DNA of 64,000 nucleotides from CAZEQJ01 sp964514385 (GCA_964514385.1 CAZEQJ010000003.1:62001-126000); one strand, 5' to 3'. Positions 24,438-33,097 are shown, counted from the stretch's first letter. The notes: generated by a model from the sequence alone, not told the origin. Numbers and translations are program-made.

Positions 24438-25979
24438 ATGTATAAAATCCTGTGGGCCGATGATGAAATTGATCTGCTCAAACCTCACCTTATATTCCTC
24501 CAGCAGAAGGGATACGAAGTATCTCCTGTAAATAGCGGTGCCGATGCACTCGATCAGTTCAGCGAGAGTGACTACGACGTAGTGTTTCTCGACGAAAACA
24601 TGCCCGGGCTCGGTGGTCTTGAAGTATTGGAGGAAATGAAAAAATTAAAACCTGCCGTGCCTGTGATTATGATCACCAAAAATGAGGAAGAGCATATCAT
24701 GGAGGAGGCCATTGGAGCCAAGATCGCTGACTACCTCATCAAGCCATTGAATCCCAATCAGATATTGCTTTCAGTAAAAAAAATCCTCGACAACCGACGT
24801 ATCATTAGCGAAAAGACCAACCGGGATTATCAGATGGAATTTATGGCCTTCACTGATGCCGTGCAGGACGCCGACAGCTTTGATGAATGGGTGAAAATAT
24901 ATAATCAGTTCATTTTCTGGGAGATGGAGATGGAGGCTGCAGGGAATGACGGTATGCTGGAGGTGCTGGGCAATCAGCGCAATGAAGCCAACCTGATCTT
25001 CAGCCGGTTTATCAAAGCCCGTTATCAGGAGTGGATAGGAGGCGCCGAAGACGGACCGGTTCTTTCCCATCAGTTGCTCGATCGCTGGGTACTTGATCAC
25101 CTGGGGGATGAGCCTTTGTTTCTGATCGTCATCGACAACCTGCGTCTGGATCAATGGAAGGCTATTTCATCCATATTGAATGCTTTGTTTACCATCAGGA
25201 ATGAAAAAAGCTACCTCTCCATATTACCTACGGCCACTGCATACGCGCGTAATGCCATTTTTTCAGGACTTACACCGCTGGAGATGGCCGAGACCCACCC
25301 TGACCTTTGGGTAGGAGAGACAGATGATGAAGGGAAAAATAACCATGAAGAGGAGTTTCTTGCCGCCCATCTGAAGCGCAAAAAGATTGACAAGAAAATA
25401 TCCTACCATAAGATTAAAAATCTGGCTCAGGGGCGCCAGATAGCTGACAATATCCACAATCTCACCAGCCATCATCTGAATGTGATCGTGTATAATTTTG
25501 TCGACATGCTTTCCCATGCACGTACTGAAATGGAAGTTATAAAGGAGCTTGCACCTACAGAAGCAGCCTACCGCAGCCTTACCCGTTCGTGGTTCAGCCA
25601 CTCACCGCTTTATGCCATATTGCGCAACATAGCACATGCCGGGCATAAAGTGATTATTACCACCGACCATGGCACCACACGGGTAGATAAACCATCTCTG
25701 GTAAAAGGGGATCGCACCACCAACGATAACATAAGGTACAAGGTAGGTAAATCGCTTGGCTTTGAAACGACAACAGCCTTTCACGTGCCCGACCCCAAGG
25801 CATTGAAGCTCCCCTCATCAAATCTGAGCGACTCCTTTCTGTTTGCAGCAGAACGCGAATATTTCATATACCCCAACAATTACAACCATTATGTCAAATA
25901 CTTCCGTGATACATTTCAGCACGGGGGTATTTCCATGGAGGAAATGATTGTCCCATTTATTGTGCTCGAGCCGAGATGA
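24438..25979 (+). CDS. porX: Type IX secretion response regulator PorX (receiver + PglZ domain)
   Basis: PorX is the regulator that, with the sensor PorY, controls type IX secretion, the gliding-motility and protease export system of Bacteroidota. The 513 residues hold a receiver domain (1-120; acidic D8/D9, phospho-acceptor D52 in FLDENM, K102 region YLIKPLNP) and a C-terminal PglZ domain of the alkaline phosphatase fold (about 230-510) with IDNLRLDQW, LPTATAYARN and TTDHGTTRV metal-site motifs. Published PorX work reports phosphodiesterase activity for this domain. No porY or sigP gene is adjacent. It overlaps tsaE by ATGA. Confidence 0.95.
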   Translation: MYKILWADDEIDLLKPHLIFLQQKGYEVSPVNSGADALDQFSESDYDVVFLDENMPGLGGLEVLEEMKKLKPAVPVIMITKNEEEHIMEEAIGAKIADYLIKPLNPNQILLSVKKILDNRRIISEKTNRDYQMEFMAFTDAVQDADSFDEWVKIYNQFIFWEMEMEAAGNDGMLEVLGNQRNEANLIFSRFIKARYQEWIGGAEDGPVLSHQLLDRWVLDHLGDEPLFLIVIDNLRLDQWKAISSILNALFTIRNEKSYLSILPTATAYARNAIFSGLTPLEMAETHPDLWVGETDDEGKNNHEEEFLAAHLKRKKIDKKISYHKIKNLAQGRQIADNIHNLTSHHLNVIVYNFVDMLSHARTEMEVIKELAPTEAAYRSLTRSWFSHSPLYAILRNIAHAGHKVIITTDHGTTRVDKPSLVKGDRTTNDNIRYKVGKSLGFETTTAFHVPDPKALKLPSSNLSDSFLFAAEREYFIYPNNYNHYVKYFRDTFQHGGISMEEMIVPFIVLEPR

Positions 25980-26407
25980 CCGTATTTGAGAAAACAGACA
26001 TAAAAGGGCTGATACAGGTAGTCGACAAGGTAAACAGCCTGTTACACGAGTATCCGGTGATCCTGCTCGAAGGAGAACTAGGCGCCGGCAAGACTACCTT
26101 TGTGCAGCACCTGTGCACGGCTCTGGGGGTTGTGGATGAGGTTTCCAGCCCTACTTTCGGCCTTGTCAATGAATATACCTATCCCGGCGGAGTGATTTAC
26201 CATTTTGATTGCTATCGCCTGAAGGGGGAGGAGGAGCTGCTCGATATCGGATTTGTCGATTATTTGGATAGTGACGCCATCATCATTATAGAATGGCCGG
26301 AAATTGCACTTCCATTTGTTGAAAAACCCTATCTTCGTATCCGGATCAGGCCTGATCGTGAAGGCCTGCGTGATATTTTTATTAACCCCACTGAATGGAA
26401 AGAATAG
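25976..26407 (+). CDS. tsaE: tRNA threonylcarbamoyladenosine synthesis ATPase TsaE
   Basis: TsaE is the ATPase that drives turnover in the TsaB-TsaD-TsaE complex making t6A37 in ANN-decoding tRNAs. The 143-residue length is typical. The P-loop is EGELGAGKTTF (about residues 37-47), followed by VSSPTFGLVNEY and the Walker B-like HFDCYRL; IIIIEWPE is the usual late motif. It lies between porX and alanine dehydrogenase, overlapping both, which is a common arrangement in this phylum. Confidence 0.95.
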   Translation: MTVFEKTDIKGLIQVVDKVNSLLHEYPVILLEGELGAGKTTFVQHLCTALGVVDEVSSPTFGLVNEYTYPGGVIYHFDCYRLKGEEELLDIGFVDYLDSDAIIIIEWPEIALPFVEKPYLRIRIRPDREGLRDIFINPTEWKE

Positions 26408-27612
26408 GATTTGAAAAGATTGCCAGAGAATCGGCATTGTATCCTCAGGAGCAGCTGGTCAAAGTAAAGGAAGGGTCGGGAACACTCTTTATCGGCATAC
26501 CTAAAGAGACATCATTGCAGGAAAACAGGCTTCCGATGACGCCGGAGGGTGCCTCCCTTTTGGTAGCAAATGGGCATGAAGTATGGGTTGAAGCCGGTGC
26601 CGGTAAAGGGTGTAAGTACAATGACAACGACTTTAGTGATGCCGGGGCCAAAATAGTATACGACACCAAAGAGGTTTACCAGGCCAATATGGTCATGAAG
26701 GTGGAGCCTCCCACTCTGGAAGAAATCAAAATGCTCAGAGAAGGTTGCATTCTTATATCCGCCTTGCAGATTGGCAACCAGCAGAAAGAATATATACGGG
26801 CGCTCAATCAGAAGAAAATACTGGCGGTGGGATATGAGCTCATCGAAGATCGTGCAGGGGACCTGCCGGCAGTGCGGGCCATGAGCGAAATTGCCGGCAG
26901 CATGGCGGTGCTCACAGCTGCCGAATACCTGAGTAAGATCGACAATGGCCGTGGTGTTATCCTGGGTGGCGTCTCCGGTGTAGCCCCCACCAAAGTGGTG
27001 ATCCTGGGAGCAGGCACCGTCGCTGAATATGCTGCCCGCGCCGCCCTTGGCCTGGGTGCACAGGTTCAGGTTTTTGATAATCAGATCTATAAGCTGCGGA
27101 GGCTGCGACATATTCTGGGGCAGCAGATTTATACTGCTACTATCGATAGTGTGACACTTGCAGATGCCCTTGAAACGGCCGACGTAGCCATAGGAGCTAA
27201 ACGGGCAGACAGCGGCAGGTCGGGTGTCATCGTCACAGAAGAGATGGTCGCCAACATGAAACCCGACGCCATCATCGTGGATGTGAGCATAGACCAGGGC
27301 GGAAACTTCGAAACCAGCGAGGTGACCACCCACGAAAAGCCCGTATTCCGCAAACTTGACGTAATACATTATTGTGTGCCCAATATGGCGAGCCGGGTTC
27401 CACGTACGGCAACACAGGCGTTTAACAACATATTTACACCCTTACTCATTCAGGCTGGAGAAATGGGTGGACTGGAAGAGATGATTTTCAGGTATCCCTG
27501 GATTATGAACGGTGTTTATACCTTCAAGGGTGCCTGTACAAACCAGCATATTGCACGTAAATTCGGATTGTCATACAAAGACCTCTCCCTGTTTGGTGCA
27601 GCCAGACTTTAG
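26395..27612 (+). CDS. Alanine dehydrogenase family protein lacking the usual catalytic histidine
   Basis: The 405-residue protein matches alanine dehydrogenase/transhydrogenase-alpha: IGIPKETSLQENRLPMTPEG (about 33-52, with substrate-binding R45), MVMKVEPP (K102), the NAD-binding VVILGAGTVAEYAARAALGLG, and VDVSIDQGG with the conserved aspartate. Classic enzymes interconvert alanine and pyruvate using NAD. In those the motif YLHLA supplies a catalytic histidine; here the aligned segment is ISALQIGN with Q125. An N-terminal extension of about 30 residues precedes the family start. Activity as a true alanine dehydrogenase is therefore uncertain. The stop overlaps the convergent valS stop (TTAG). 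Confidence 0.85.
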   Translation: MERIGFEKIARESALYPQEQLVKVKEGSGTLFIGIPKETSLQENRLPMTPEGASLLVANGHEVWVEAGAGKGCKYNDNDFSDAGAKIVYDTKEVYQANMVMKVEPPTLEEIKMLREGCILISALQIGNQQKEYIRALNQKKILAVGYELIEDRAGDLPAVRAMSEIAGSMAVLTAAEYLSKIDNGRGVILGGVSGVAPTKVVILGAGTVAEYAARAALGLGAQVQVFDNQIYKLRRLRHILGQQIYTATIDSVTLADALETADVAIGAKRADSGRSGVIVTEEMVANMKPDAIIVDVSIDQGGNFETSEVTTHEKPVFRKLDVIHYCVPNMASRVPRTATQAFNNIFTPLLIQAGEMGGLEEMIFRYPWIMNGVYTFKGACTNQHIARKFGLSYKDLSLFGAARL

Positions 27613-30284
27613 CTTTTAAGCCGGTTGATGCTTTCTTTAAGCACCTCCATCCGTGCCTGCGCATCCGCCTGCTTTTTTCGTTCCATGGCTACTACCTTTT
27701 CAGGGGCGTTGTTCACAAACTTCTCATTCGAAAGCTTCTTTTCTACCGATTTGAGAAAACCAGTGACATAATCCAGCTCCTTTTCCAGTTCCTCAAGCGA
27801 ACCGGCTGCTGCCTGTGGGTCCACCTCCATGAAAAATTCATCCTTATCTACCACAGTGTTGACGTAGTGTTCAGGATGGCCATCCTTTTCCAGTGTTACA
27901 TTCGTGAGCTTCTCCACCCACGATGTATAATCCATCCAGCTATTTTCATTGGCAGACTTACAATAGATCGTTTTATTCTCTTTTGGCGATAGCCCCTGTC
28001 CACTTCTCAGGTTACGGATTCCCGAAATAACCTGAAACGTTGTCTCTGCTTTCTTTAATAAACCCTCATCATAACTTCCCACTTCAGGCCAGCGGCTGAT
28101 GATCAGGCTTTCCTCTGCTGTACGGGGTTTAAGGTCCTGCCACAGTTCCTCGCTGATAAAAGGCATAAAGGGATGTAAAATACGTAATACACGCTCCGCC
28201 ATGCCGATAACAAAACCATAGGATTCCCGGTCCATGGGCTTTCCATATTCCGGTTTGATCAGCTCCAGGTACCAGCTGCAGAAGTCATCCCAAACCAGTT
28301 TATAAACGGTCATCAGGGCATCTGACATCCTGAATTTCCCAAAATGATCTTTCAGTTCAGTCAAGGCCTTATTGAAGCGCGACTCCATCCATGCATTAGC
28401 CAGATGATTGATTTTGGGCGCAGCTTCATCGGCTACCTGCCATCCCGTAATCAGGCGGAAGGCATTCCATATTTTATTGGAGAAGTTGCGTCCCTGCTCA
28501 CATAATTTTTCATCAAACAGCAGGTCATTTCCTGCCGGTGAACTGAATAACATGCCCGTGCGTACGCCATCAGCACCGTATTTCGCTATCAGTTCTAATG
28601 GATCTGGTGAATTTCCCAGCGACTTACTCATTTTTCTGCGCTGGCTGTCCCGCACGATCCCTGTCAGATACACATTTTCAAAGGGCTTTTTACCGGTGTA
28701 TTCATATCCGGCTATGATCATACGTGCTACCCAGAAAAATAAAATCTCAGGAGCTGTGACCAACGTCGAAGTGGGATAGAAATAGTCGAGCTCCTTATTT
28801 TTCGAGAGGTCTATTTTTCCGGCTTCAGCATCCCACGATGCATCATTGAATCCGCCAAACACCTGAATCGGAAATAACCAGGAAGAAGCCCAGGTGTCCA
28901 ATACATCGTCATCCTGCCTCAGGTCGCCGGCCTGCAGTTGCCCGCTGCCCGATTTTTCACGCGCCAGCGCAAGAGCCTCTTCCGGTGTCTCCGCTACTAC
29001 AAAATCATCATCACCCTCACCATAGAAATAGGCCGGTATGCGCTGCCCCCACCACAGCTGCCGGGAGATACACCAGTCCCGGACATTCTCCATCCAGTGA
29101 TTGTAGGTATTTTTAAACTTATCCGGCACCAGCTTCACCTCGTCATCCATCACCACCTGATGGGCTTTTTTAGATATCGACTTCATGTTGATGAACCACT
29201 GCAGCGAAAGCTTGGGTTCGATCACAGAATCAGTCCGTTCTGATCGGCCGATACGGGTGGTAAAGGGCTCCTCCTTTACCAGTATACCCATATTCTTAAG
29301 ATCCTTTACTACCTGCCTGCGTGCTTCAAAGCGGTCCATTCCAATATATTCAGGTACGCCGCAGGCTTCGCTCATTTTGCCGTCGAGGTCGATGGTATCT
29401 ATCACCTCCAGATTATGACGCTGCCCGATCTCATAGTCGTTGATATCGTGAGCAGGCGTAACCTTCAGACATCCGGTACCAAAGTCGAGCGTCACATAAT
29501 CATCACCGATGATCGGCACCTCACGATTCACAAAAGGGATGATCGCCTTTTTACCGATCAGATGCTTATAGCGCTCATCATTAGGGTTTACTGCCACGCC
29601 GCTGTCACCCATGATCGTCTCCGGGCGCTGTGTGGCGATCACCAGCGACTCCTCACTGTCTTTGATGGCATAGCGCACATGATAGAGAAACGAGGGCTCC
29701 CCCTCTTCGCGATACATCACCTCCTCATTCGACACTGCCGTTTTTGCCTCCACATCCCAGTTTACCATACGCAGCCCACGGTAGATGTATCCCTTGCGGT
29801 AAAGGTCGACAAACACACGGATTACCGCCTTGTAATACTGGTCGTCCATGGTGAAGGCCGTGCGATCCCAGTCGCAGCTTGCGCCAAGGTGACGCAGCTG
29901 TTGCAGGATGATGCCACCGTATTTTTCTTTCCACTCCCATGCGTGTTCAAGGAATTCATCGCGGGACAAGTCACTTTTTTTGATGCCTTTTTCGCGAAGC
30001 ATTTTCACCACACGCGCCTCAGTGGCAATGGACGCGTGGTCCGTCCCCGGCACCCAGCAGGCGCTCTTCCCTTCCATGCGCGCCTTTCGTATCAGGATAT
30101 CCTGGATTGTATTGTTCAGCATATGCCCCATATGGAGCACACCCGTCACATTGGGCGGTGGTATGACGATAGTGTAAGGCTCCTTTTCCGGGTCTGCTAC
30201 AGCTTTGAAAAAGCCCTGCTTTTCCCAGTATTCATACCATTTCGACTCAATTGATGAAGGATCGTATCCAGTTGTTATTGCCAT
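27609..30284 (-). CDS. valS: Valyl-tRNA synthetase
   Basis: This class I synthetase charges tRNA-Val. From ATG 30284 it has 891 residues, the common length. Motifs are PPNVTGVLHMGHML (HIGH-type) near residue 45 and RRKMSKSLGNSPDP (KMSKS loop), an editing domain between them with the TQRPETIMGD motif, an anticodon-binding helical domain and a C-terminal coiled coil (SLEELEKELDYV onward). An ATG 81 bases further upstream would add a hydrophobic, non-homologous stretch and is rejected. A TAATTTTG box lies just upstream of the chosen start. Confidence 0.96.
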   Translation of the reverse strand: MAITTGYDPSSIESKWYEYWEKQGFFKAVADPEKEPYTIVIPPPNVTGVLHMGHMLNNTIQDILIRKARMEGKSACWVPGTDHASIATEARVVKMLREKGIKKSDLSRDEFLEHAWEWKEKYGGIILQQLRHLGASCDWDRTAFTMDDQYYKAVIRVFVDLYRKGYIYRGLRMVNWDVEAKTAVSNEEVMYREEGEPSFLYHVRYAIKDSEESLVIATQRPETIMGDSGVAVNPNDERYKHLIGKKAIIPFVNREVPIIGDDYVTLDFGTGCLKVTPAHDINDYEIGQRHNLEVIDTIDLDGKMSEACGVPEYIGMDRFEARRQVVKDLKNMGILVKEEPFTTRIGRSERTDSVIEPKLSLQWFINMKSISKKAHQVVMDDEVKLVPDKFKNTYNHWMENVRDWCISRQLWWGQRIPAYFYGEGDDDFVVAETPEEALALAREKSGSGQLQAGDLRQDDDVLDTWASSWLFPIQVFGGFNDASWDAEAGKIDLSKNKELDYFYPTSTLVTAPEILFFWVARMIIAGYEYTGKKPFENVYLTGIVRDSQRRKMSKSLGNSPDPLELIAKYGADGVRTGMLFSSPAGNDLLFDEKLCEQGRNFSNKIWNAFRLITGWQVADEAAPKINHLANAWMESRFNKALTELKDHFGKFRMSDALMTVYKLVWDDFCSWYLELIKPEYGKPMDRESYGFVIGMAERVLRILHPFMPFISEELWQDLKPRTAEESLIISRWPEVGSYDEGLLKKAETTFQVISGIRNLRSGQGLSPKENKTIYCKSANENSWMDYTSWVEKLTNVTLEKDGHPEHYVNTVVDKDEFFMEVDPQAAAGSLEELEKELDYVTGFLKSVEKKLSNEKFVNNAPEKVVAMERKKQADAQARMEVLKESINRLKS

Positions 30285-30310
30285 AATGCGGAGCTCCGTT
30301 TTTAGGCTGG

Positions 30311-30318
30311 CAAAATTA
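30311..30318 (-). promoter_or_regulatory. Candidate -7 box for valS with adjacent palindrome
   Basis: The minus strand reads TAATTTTG, an exact TAnnTTTG, giving a leader of about 20 bases before ATG 30284. A 13-bp palindrome, GTTAAATATTAAC, at 30330-30342 covers the expected -33 region and could be an operator. Confidence 0.42.
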
Positions 30319-30389
30319 GAAATAATTGTGTTAAATATTAACGGGATGAGAGGATTGAGTGTCAAAGGGCCAGATCATGATTATGGCGT

Positions 30390-30459
30390 GACCCTGACAA
30401 CATAGTGTGTCAGGGTCGGGCTATCCGCTGTACTGCGTGCCGCTGCTATCCCTCACGCA
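30390..30459. repeat. REP-like palindromic element
   Basis: A perfect 10-bp inverted repeat (GACCCTGACA at 30390-30399, TGTCAGGGTC at 30408-30417, 8-base loop) is followed at once by GGGCTATCCGCTG and CGCTGCTATCCCTCACGCA. The heptamer GCTATCC occurs twice (30420-30426, 30445-30451), and TGCGTG/CACGCA (30434-30439, 30454-30459) forms a second stem. There is no T-run on either side, so it is not a standard terminator. I recall similar GGGCTATCC...GCTATCCCTCACG elements scattered in Bacteroidota genomes; only this one copy is in the window. Confidence 0.5.
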
Positions 30460-30480
30460 CCCGAGGCATATTACAGGAGA

Positions 30481-31035
30481 TTAATTGGCTATAAAGATAC
30501 CCTGATGAAATTCACCTTTTGATTTCACATATATATGGCATCTTGAGGATCTTTTTGAGACCTCCAGTAAGGCTTCAAAATCCGCATCATCATCACAATC
30601 CACCGATATTTCGGTCAGATTATGGATTTGAAGTTCGAGCAGGTCACAGCCGGAAATCTCGGTTTCATGCACCTGCAATGATTCAAGCAATGTCATTTGG
30701 TTGAAGTATGGTATACTCTTCTTAGAGATACGGGTGTCTTTCAGACGCAAAAATTTCAGTGCCTTAAGCCGTGTGAGATAGGAAATGCCCTTGTCTGTGA
30801 TTTCGGTAAATGTAAGGTTGATATTTTCAATGGTAGGGCAGCCGGCAATATACTGCAGACCTATATCTGTGATGTTGGTTCCATTTAATGACACAGACTC
30901 GAGGTGAGTGAACTCCTTAAACTTCCTGAGTTCCTTCATGTCGCTAATTTCCATATACAATGTATCAAACTTAAAATGAGAGATTCCTCTTTTAAACGAT
31001 TCACCGCAAATGATAATCCGGTCTTTTTTGCCCAT
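30481..31035 (-). CDS. Leucine-rich-repeat protein
   Basis: The 184-residue protein contains four consecutive 24-residue leucine-rich repeats of the ribonuclease-inhibitor/cysteine-containing type, from HLESVSLNGTNITDIGLQYI through LLESLQVHETEIS, each with the LxxLxLxxTxIT pattern. Short caps flank them, and the C-terminal part (VDCDDDADFEALLEVSKRS) is non-repeat. No signal peptide or membrane segment is seen, so it is probably a cytoplasmic protein-binding scaffold. It is 47 bases downstream of the SatD-like gene on the same strand and next to the REP-like element. Partner is unknown. Confidence 0.72.
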   Translation of the reverse strand: MGKKDRIIICGESFKRGISHFKFDTLYMEISDMKELRKFKEFTHLESVSLNGTNITDIGLQYIAGCPTIENINLTFTEITDKGISYLTRLKALKFLRLKDTRISKKSIPYFNQMTLLESLQVHETEISGCDLLELQIHNLTEISVDCDDDADFEALLEVSKRSSRCHIYVKSKGEFHQGIFIAN

Positions 31036-31082
31036 GAGCTACGCAGGTTTATGTCGGAAAAGTTGTGAAAAGAGTAAATATA

Positions 31083-31712
31083 TCACGATCGTACCAGAGT
31101 AAAGGTCAGCTTTTTGATGGTCATATACTCTTCTATTCTCAACGATCTTCTTTTTTTCCAGGCGCCTGACCTGTTTTTATAAAAACCCAGGTCAACCATA
31201 TCTTTGTAGTCTTTCTGATCGATAAATGCTGAGATGACCGGAAACTCTGGCCGCTTCCATTCTTTCCTTATGGCATCGTGCAGCTTCATGCACATATGTA
31301 ACGATTCGTCTTTTTCAGGATCGATTTCAATGTAATGCCGTGTATCGGCAGGTTTCCTGCCCTCCAGCAGCAAATGTGCACGTGTAAGTCCCGGCCCGAA
31401 CATGTCATAGGCTATCTCCGTGTTGATGCGGGTTTTTATTTCACCATATACCAGTGCATATTGTAGCTGAAAATGGTAATCCTGCTGCATGATCGTTTCG
31501 TCCAGAAAATACAGTAACTCAAATAAGGAAAGCGTGTCGGTCATAATCCCCAGACATTCATTCCCGAGCTTAATGGTCAGTGGCGATATCAGCCGGGCTG
31601 AAAAAGCTGCATTGGCCATGTCAATAAGGCAACGAAATGCCTCCATATGCTCAACAGAAAGCGCAACGTCGCGGCTTTCCATGATCTTCGCCATGATAAT
31701 AAGCTTTTTCAT
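31083..31712 (-). CDS. SatD-like protein, unknown function
   Basis: The 209-residue protein shows the layout of the SatD family: an N-terminal strand ending in a MESRDVA motif (normally GDIxxSR), a helix containing LIDMANAAF, then SPLTIKLGNECLGIM, where most SatD members read SPFTVTLGDEFQG. The C-terminal part carries a basic, helix-turn-helix-like segment (YKDMVDLGFYKNRSGAWKKRR), possibly nucleic-acid binding. SatD has been linked to acid tolerance in streptococci without a biochemical role. The altered GDEFQG motif makes the assignment moderate only. A strong palindrome lies upstream. Confidence 0.62.
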   Translation of the reverse strand: MKKLIIMAKIMESRDVALSVEHMEAFRCLIDMANAAFSARLISPLTIKLGNECLGIMTDTLSLFELLYFLDETIMQQDYHFQLQYALVYGEIKTRINTEIAYDMFGPGLTRAHLLLEGRKPADTRHYIEIDPEKDESLHMCMKLHDAIRKEWKRPEFPVISAFIDQKDYKDMVDLGFYKNRSGAWKKRRSLRIEEYMTIKKLTFTLVRS

Positions 31713-31744
31713 ATTGTTTCCTAAAAATAGAAATATAGTAAAAT

Positions 31745-31763
31745 GTTTCTGTATATCAGAAAC
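31745..31763. promoter_or_regulatory. 19-bp palindrome upstream of the SatD-like gene
   Basis: GTTTCTG (31745-31751) and CAGAAAC (31757-31763) form a perfect 7-bp inverted repeat around TATAT. It is 33 bases before the SatD-like start in a very AT-rich spacer, which suits an operator or short hairpin. The 187-base spacer up to 31900 otherwise holds only AT-rich sequence. Confidence 0.35.
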
Positions 31764-31899
31764 TAAAATTCATCAATTAGTATCCATAAAATGGAAAAAT
31801 ATAATAATGTATCTATGTTATGGAAACAAATGGACATAGAAATTGAGCTTTCGCTAATCAATTCATTATCTTTCCTTTCCAACATGTTATCTCAATGCT

Positions 31900-32655
31900 A
31901 TGAATCTCGGCTTTATCGGAATCGGAAAAATTGCCAGCGCTGTCATCAGGGGTCTGTGTACATCATCAGCAAAATACGGCATATACCTTTCTCCCCGCAA
32001 TGAGGAAAATTCCAGTGCACTGGCAGCACAGTTTGAGTCTGTCGTACGTCTTCCGAATAACCAGGCGGTGGTTGATGCAGCTGATATAATTTTCATAGCC
32101 GTACCTCCGGCGCAGGCTGAAAGCATCATTCGTGAACTAATTTTTACAAGTCGTCATACTGCCGTCAGCTTTATTCCTTTCCTTTCGATAGAAGGGCTCC
32201 GGCATATTGCCTCTTCCGCAGGGCGGCATATGCGCGCCTGTCCCTTGCCTGCAGCAGAGTTTCACGAATGTCCGATTCTGGTACATCAGCCAGACAACAG
32301 GGTGTTGGATGTGCTGCAACATATCGGTTCGCCATTGATCATCGATGATGAGCATGAGCTCCATGTACTCTGGACCCTCACCGGGCTGATCGCCCCTTTC
32401 TATGACCTGAGCGAGACCCTCTCCACCTGGGCGCAGTCCAACGGTGCCCGGGCCAGTCAGTACTTAATGGACATGTTTTCGGCACTGACCTTGAGCTCCC
32501 GCAAGGGCGCAGTCTACGATTTTGCGGAGCTGAAAGCAGATGCCACCACGCCCGGCGGCATGAATTTTCAGGCATTGAACATCCTGAAAATGCAGCAGGC
32601 CCACCAGCAGTACAGGGTGGCCGCAGATGTGCTGATGAAACGTTTCGGTAAGTAG
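31900..32655 (+). CDS. Pyrroline-5-carboxylate reductase-like NAD(P)-binding protein
   Basis: The 251-residue protein opens with the Rossmann motif NLGFIGIGKIASAVIRGL, has the middle motif ADIIFIAVPPAQAESII and ends with the ProC-type TTPGGMNFQALNIL. This is the plan of pyrroline-5-carboxylate reductase, which makes proline. Divergence is seen at the second domain (the usual PN-P motif is ACPLPAAEF), and substrate may differ, so I do not assign proC. It stands alone between the AT-rich spacer and a terminator-like hairpin. Confidence 0.75.
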   Translation: MNLGFIGIGKIASAVIRGLCTSSAKYGIYLSPRNEENSSALAAQFESVVRLPNNQAVVDAADIIFIAVPPAQAESIIRELIFTSRHTAVSFIPFLSIEGLRHIASSAGRHMRACPLPAAEFHECPILVHQPDNRVLDVLQHIGSPLIIDDEHELHVLWTLTGLIAPFYDLSETLSTWAQSNGARASQYLMDMFSALTLSSRKGAVYDFAELKADATTPGGMNFQALNILKMQQAHQQYRVAADVLMKRFGK

Positions 32656-32791
32656 GCCTATTTTTTATCGATACTTGTGTGGCACTCATACATAAGCCGC
32701 TCGTCATTTGTCGATATTAAAACAGATAACAAAACTTTTTACCCTGTTTTTGGGTCTTTAAAGCACTACAGCACGTTGCCTTTCGTTATCC

Positions 32792-32829
32792 ATCAACTGA
32801 GGATGATCATATAAACAGTTGATTTTTTA
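32792..32829 (+). terminator. Weak terminator-like hairpin
   Basis: ATCAACTG (32792-32799) and CAGTTGAT (32816-32823) are perfect 8-bp arms around a 16-base loop, followed by a run of T. The stem is AT-rich and the loop long, so it could instead be a leader structure of the next small gene. Confidence 0.3.
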
Positions 32830-32891
32830 AATACATTTTTTTTAGGAAGGAAATTAAGATTGTGATGAGGATTTTAATGGAGGGATGGACA

Positions 32892-33056
32892 ATGGATAAT
32901 TACAGCGAAAGAAAAAAAACACTGGAGGCAGAGCGACATAAACTGCAGGAGCAGCTGGTCAGGCTCGATGAGCTTTCCCGAAAGGCAGATCGCATATATG
33001 CCAGCGAAAAGCTATTGATCGAACGACTTCGCCAGATGGAGATTTATCTCAATTGA
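32892..33056 (+). CDS. Very small coiled-coil protein
   Basis: From ATG 32892 the product has 54 residues (MDNYSERKKTLEAERHKLQE onward), almost wholly charged and helical with a heptad-like spacing of L/I: a predicted single coiled coil. An in-frame ATG at 32862 would add ten residues, but GGAGGGAT lies directly before ATG 32892. Similar tiny helical proteins are common in Bacteroidota and rarely characterised. It converges on the Ppx gene with a 41-base gap. It could be a chance frame, but composition and the upstream purine-rich site favour a gene. Confidence 0.55.
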   Translation: MDNYSERKKTLEAERHKLQEQLVRLDELSRKADRIYASEKLLIERLRQMEIYLN

Positions 33057-33097
33057 CCTTTTTCTGTCGGGTAAATACCCCTCTTTGCGTACCGGGT

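Noticed and set aside
26512..27369. Long open frame (285 residues) on the minus strand inside the alanine dehydrogenase gene
   Set aside because: It is antisense to a well-conserved coding frame, has no family features and its composition follows the codon pattern of the gene opposite.
29415..30254. Long plus-strand frame (279 residues) inside valS
   Set aside because: It mirrors the conserved synthetase frame and is rich in His and Arg typical of antisense shadows.
27369..30284. An upstream ATG for valS at 30365
   Set aside because: It adds 27 residues unlike any synthetase N-terminus and lies upstream of the promoter box at 30311-30318.
30390..30417. The hairpin as a rho-independent terminator
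   Set aside because: Strong stem but no T-run on either strand after it, and it lies at the 5' side of valS rather than at a gene end except for the LRR gene downstream.
31791..32003. 70-residue frame before the ProC-like gene
   Set aside because: It overlaps the ProC-like start in another frame, is low in complexity and does not look like a protein; the spacer is simply AT-rich.
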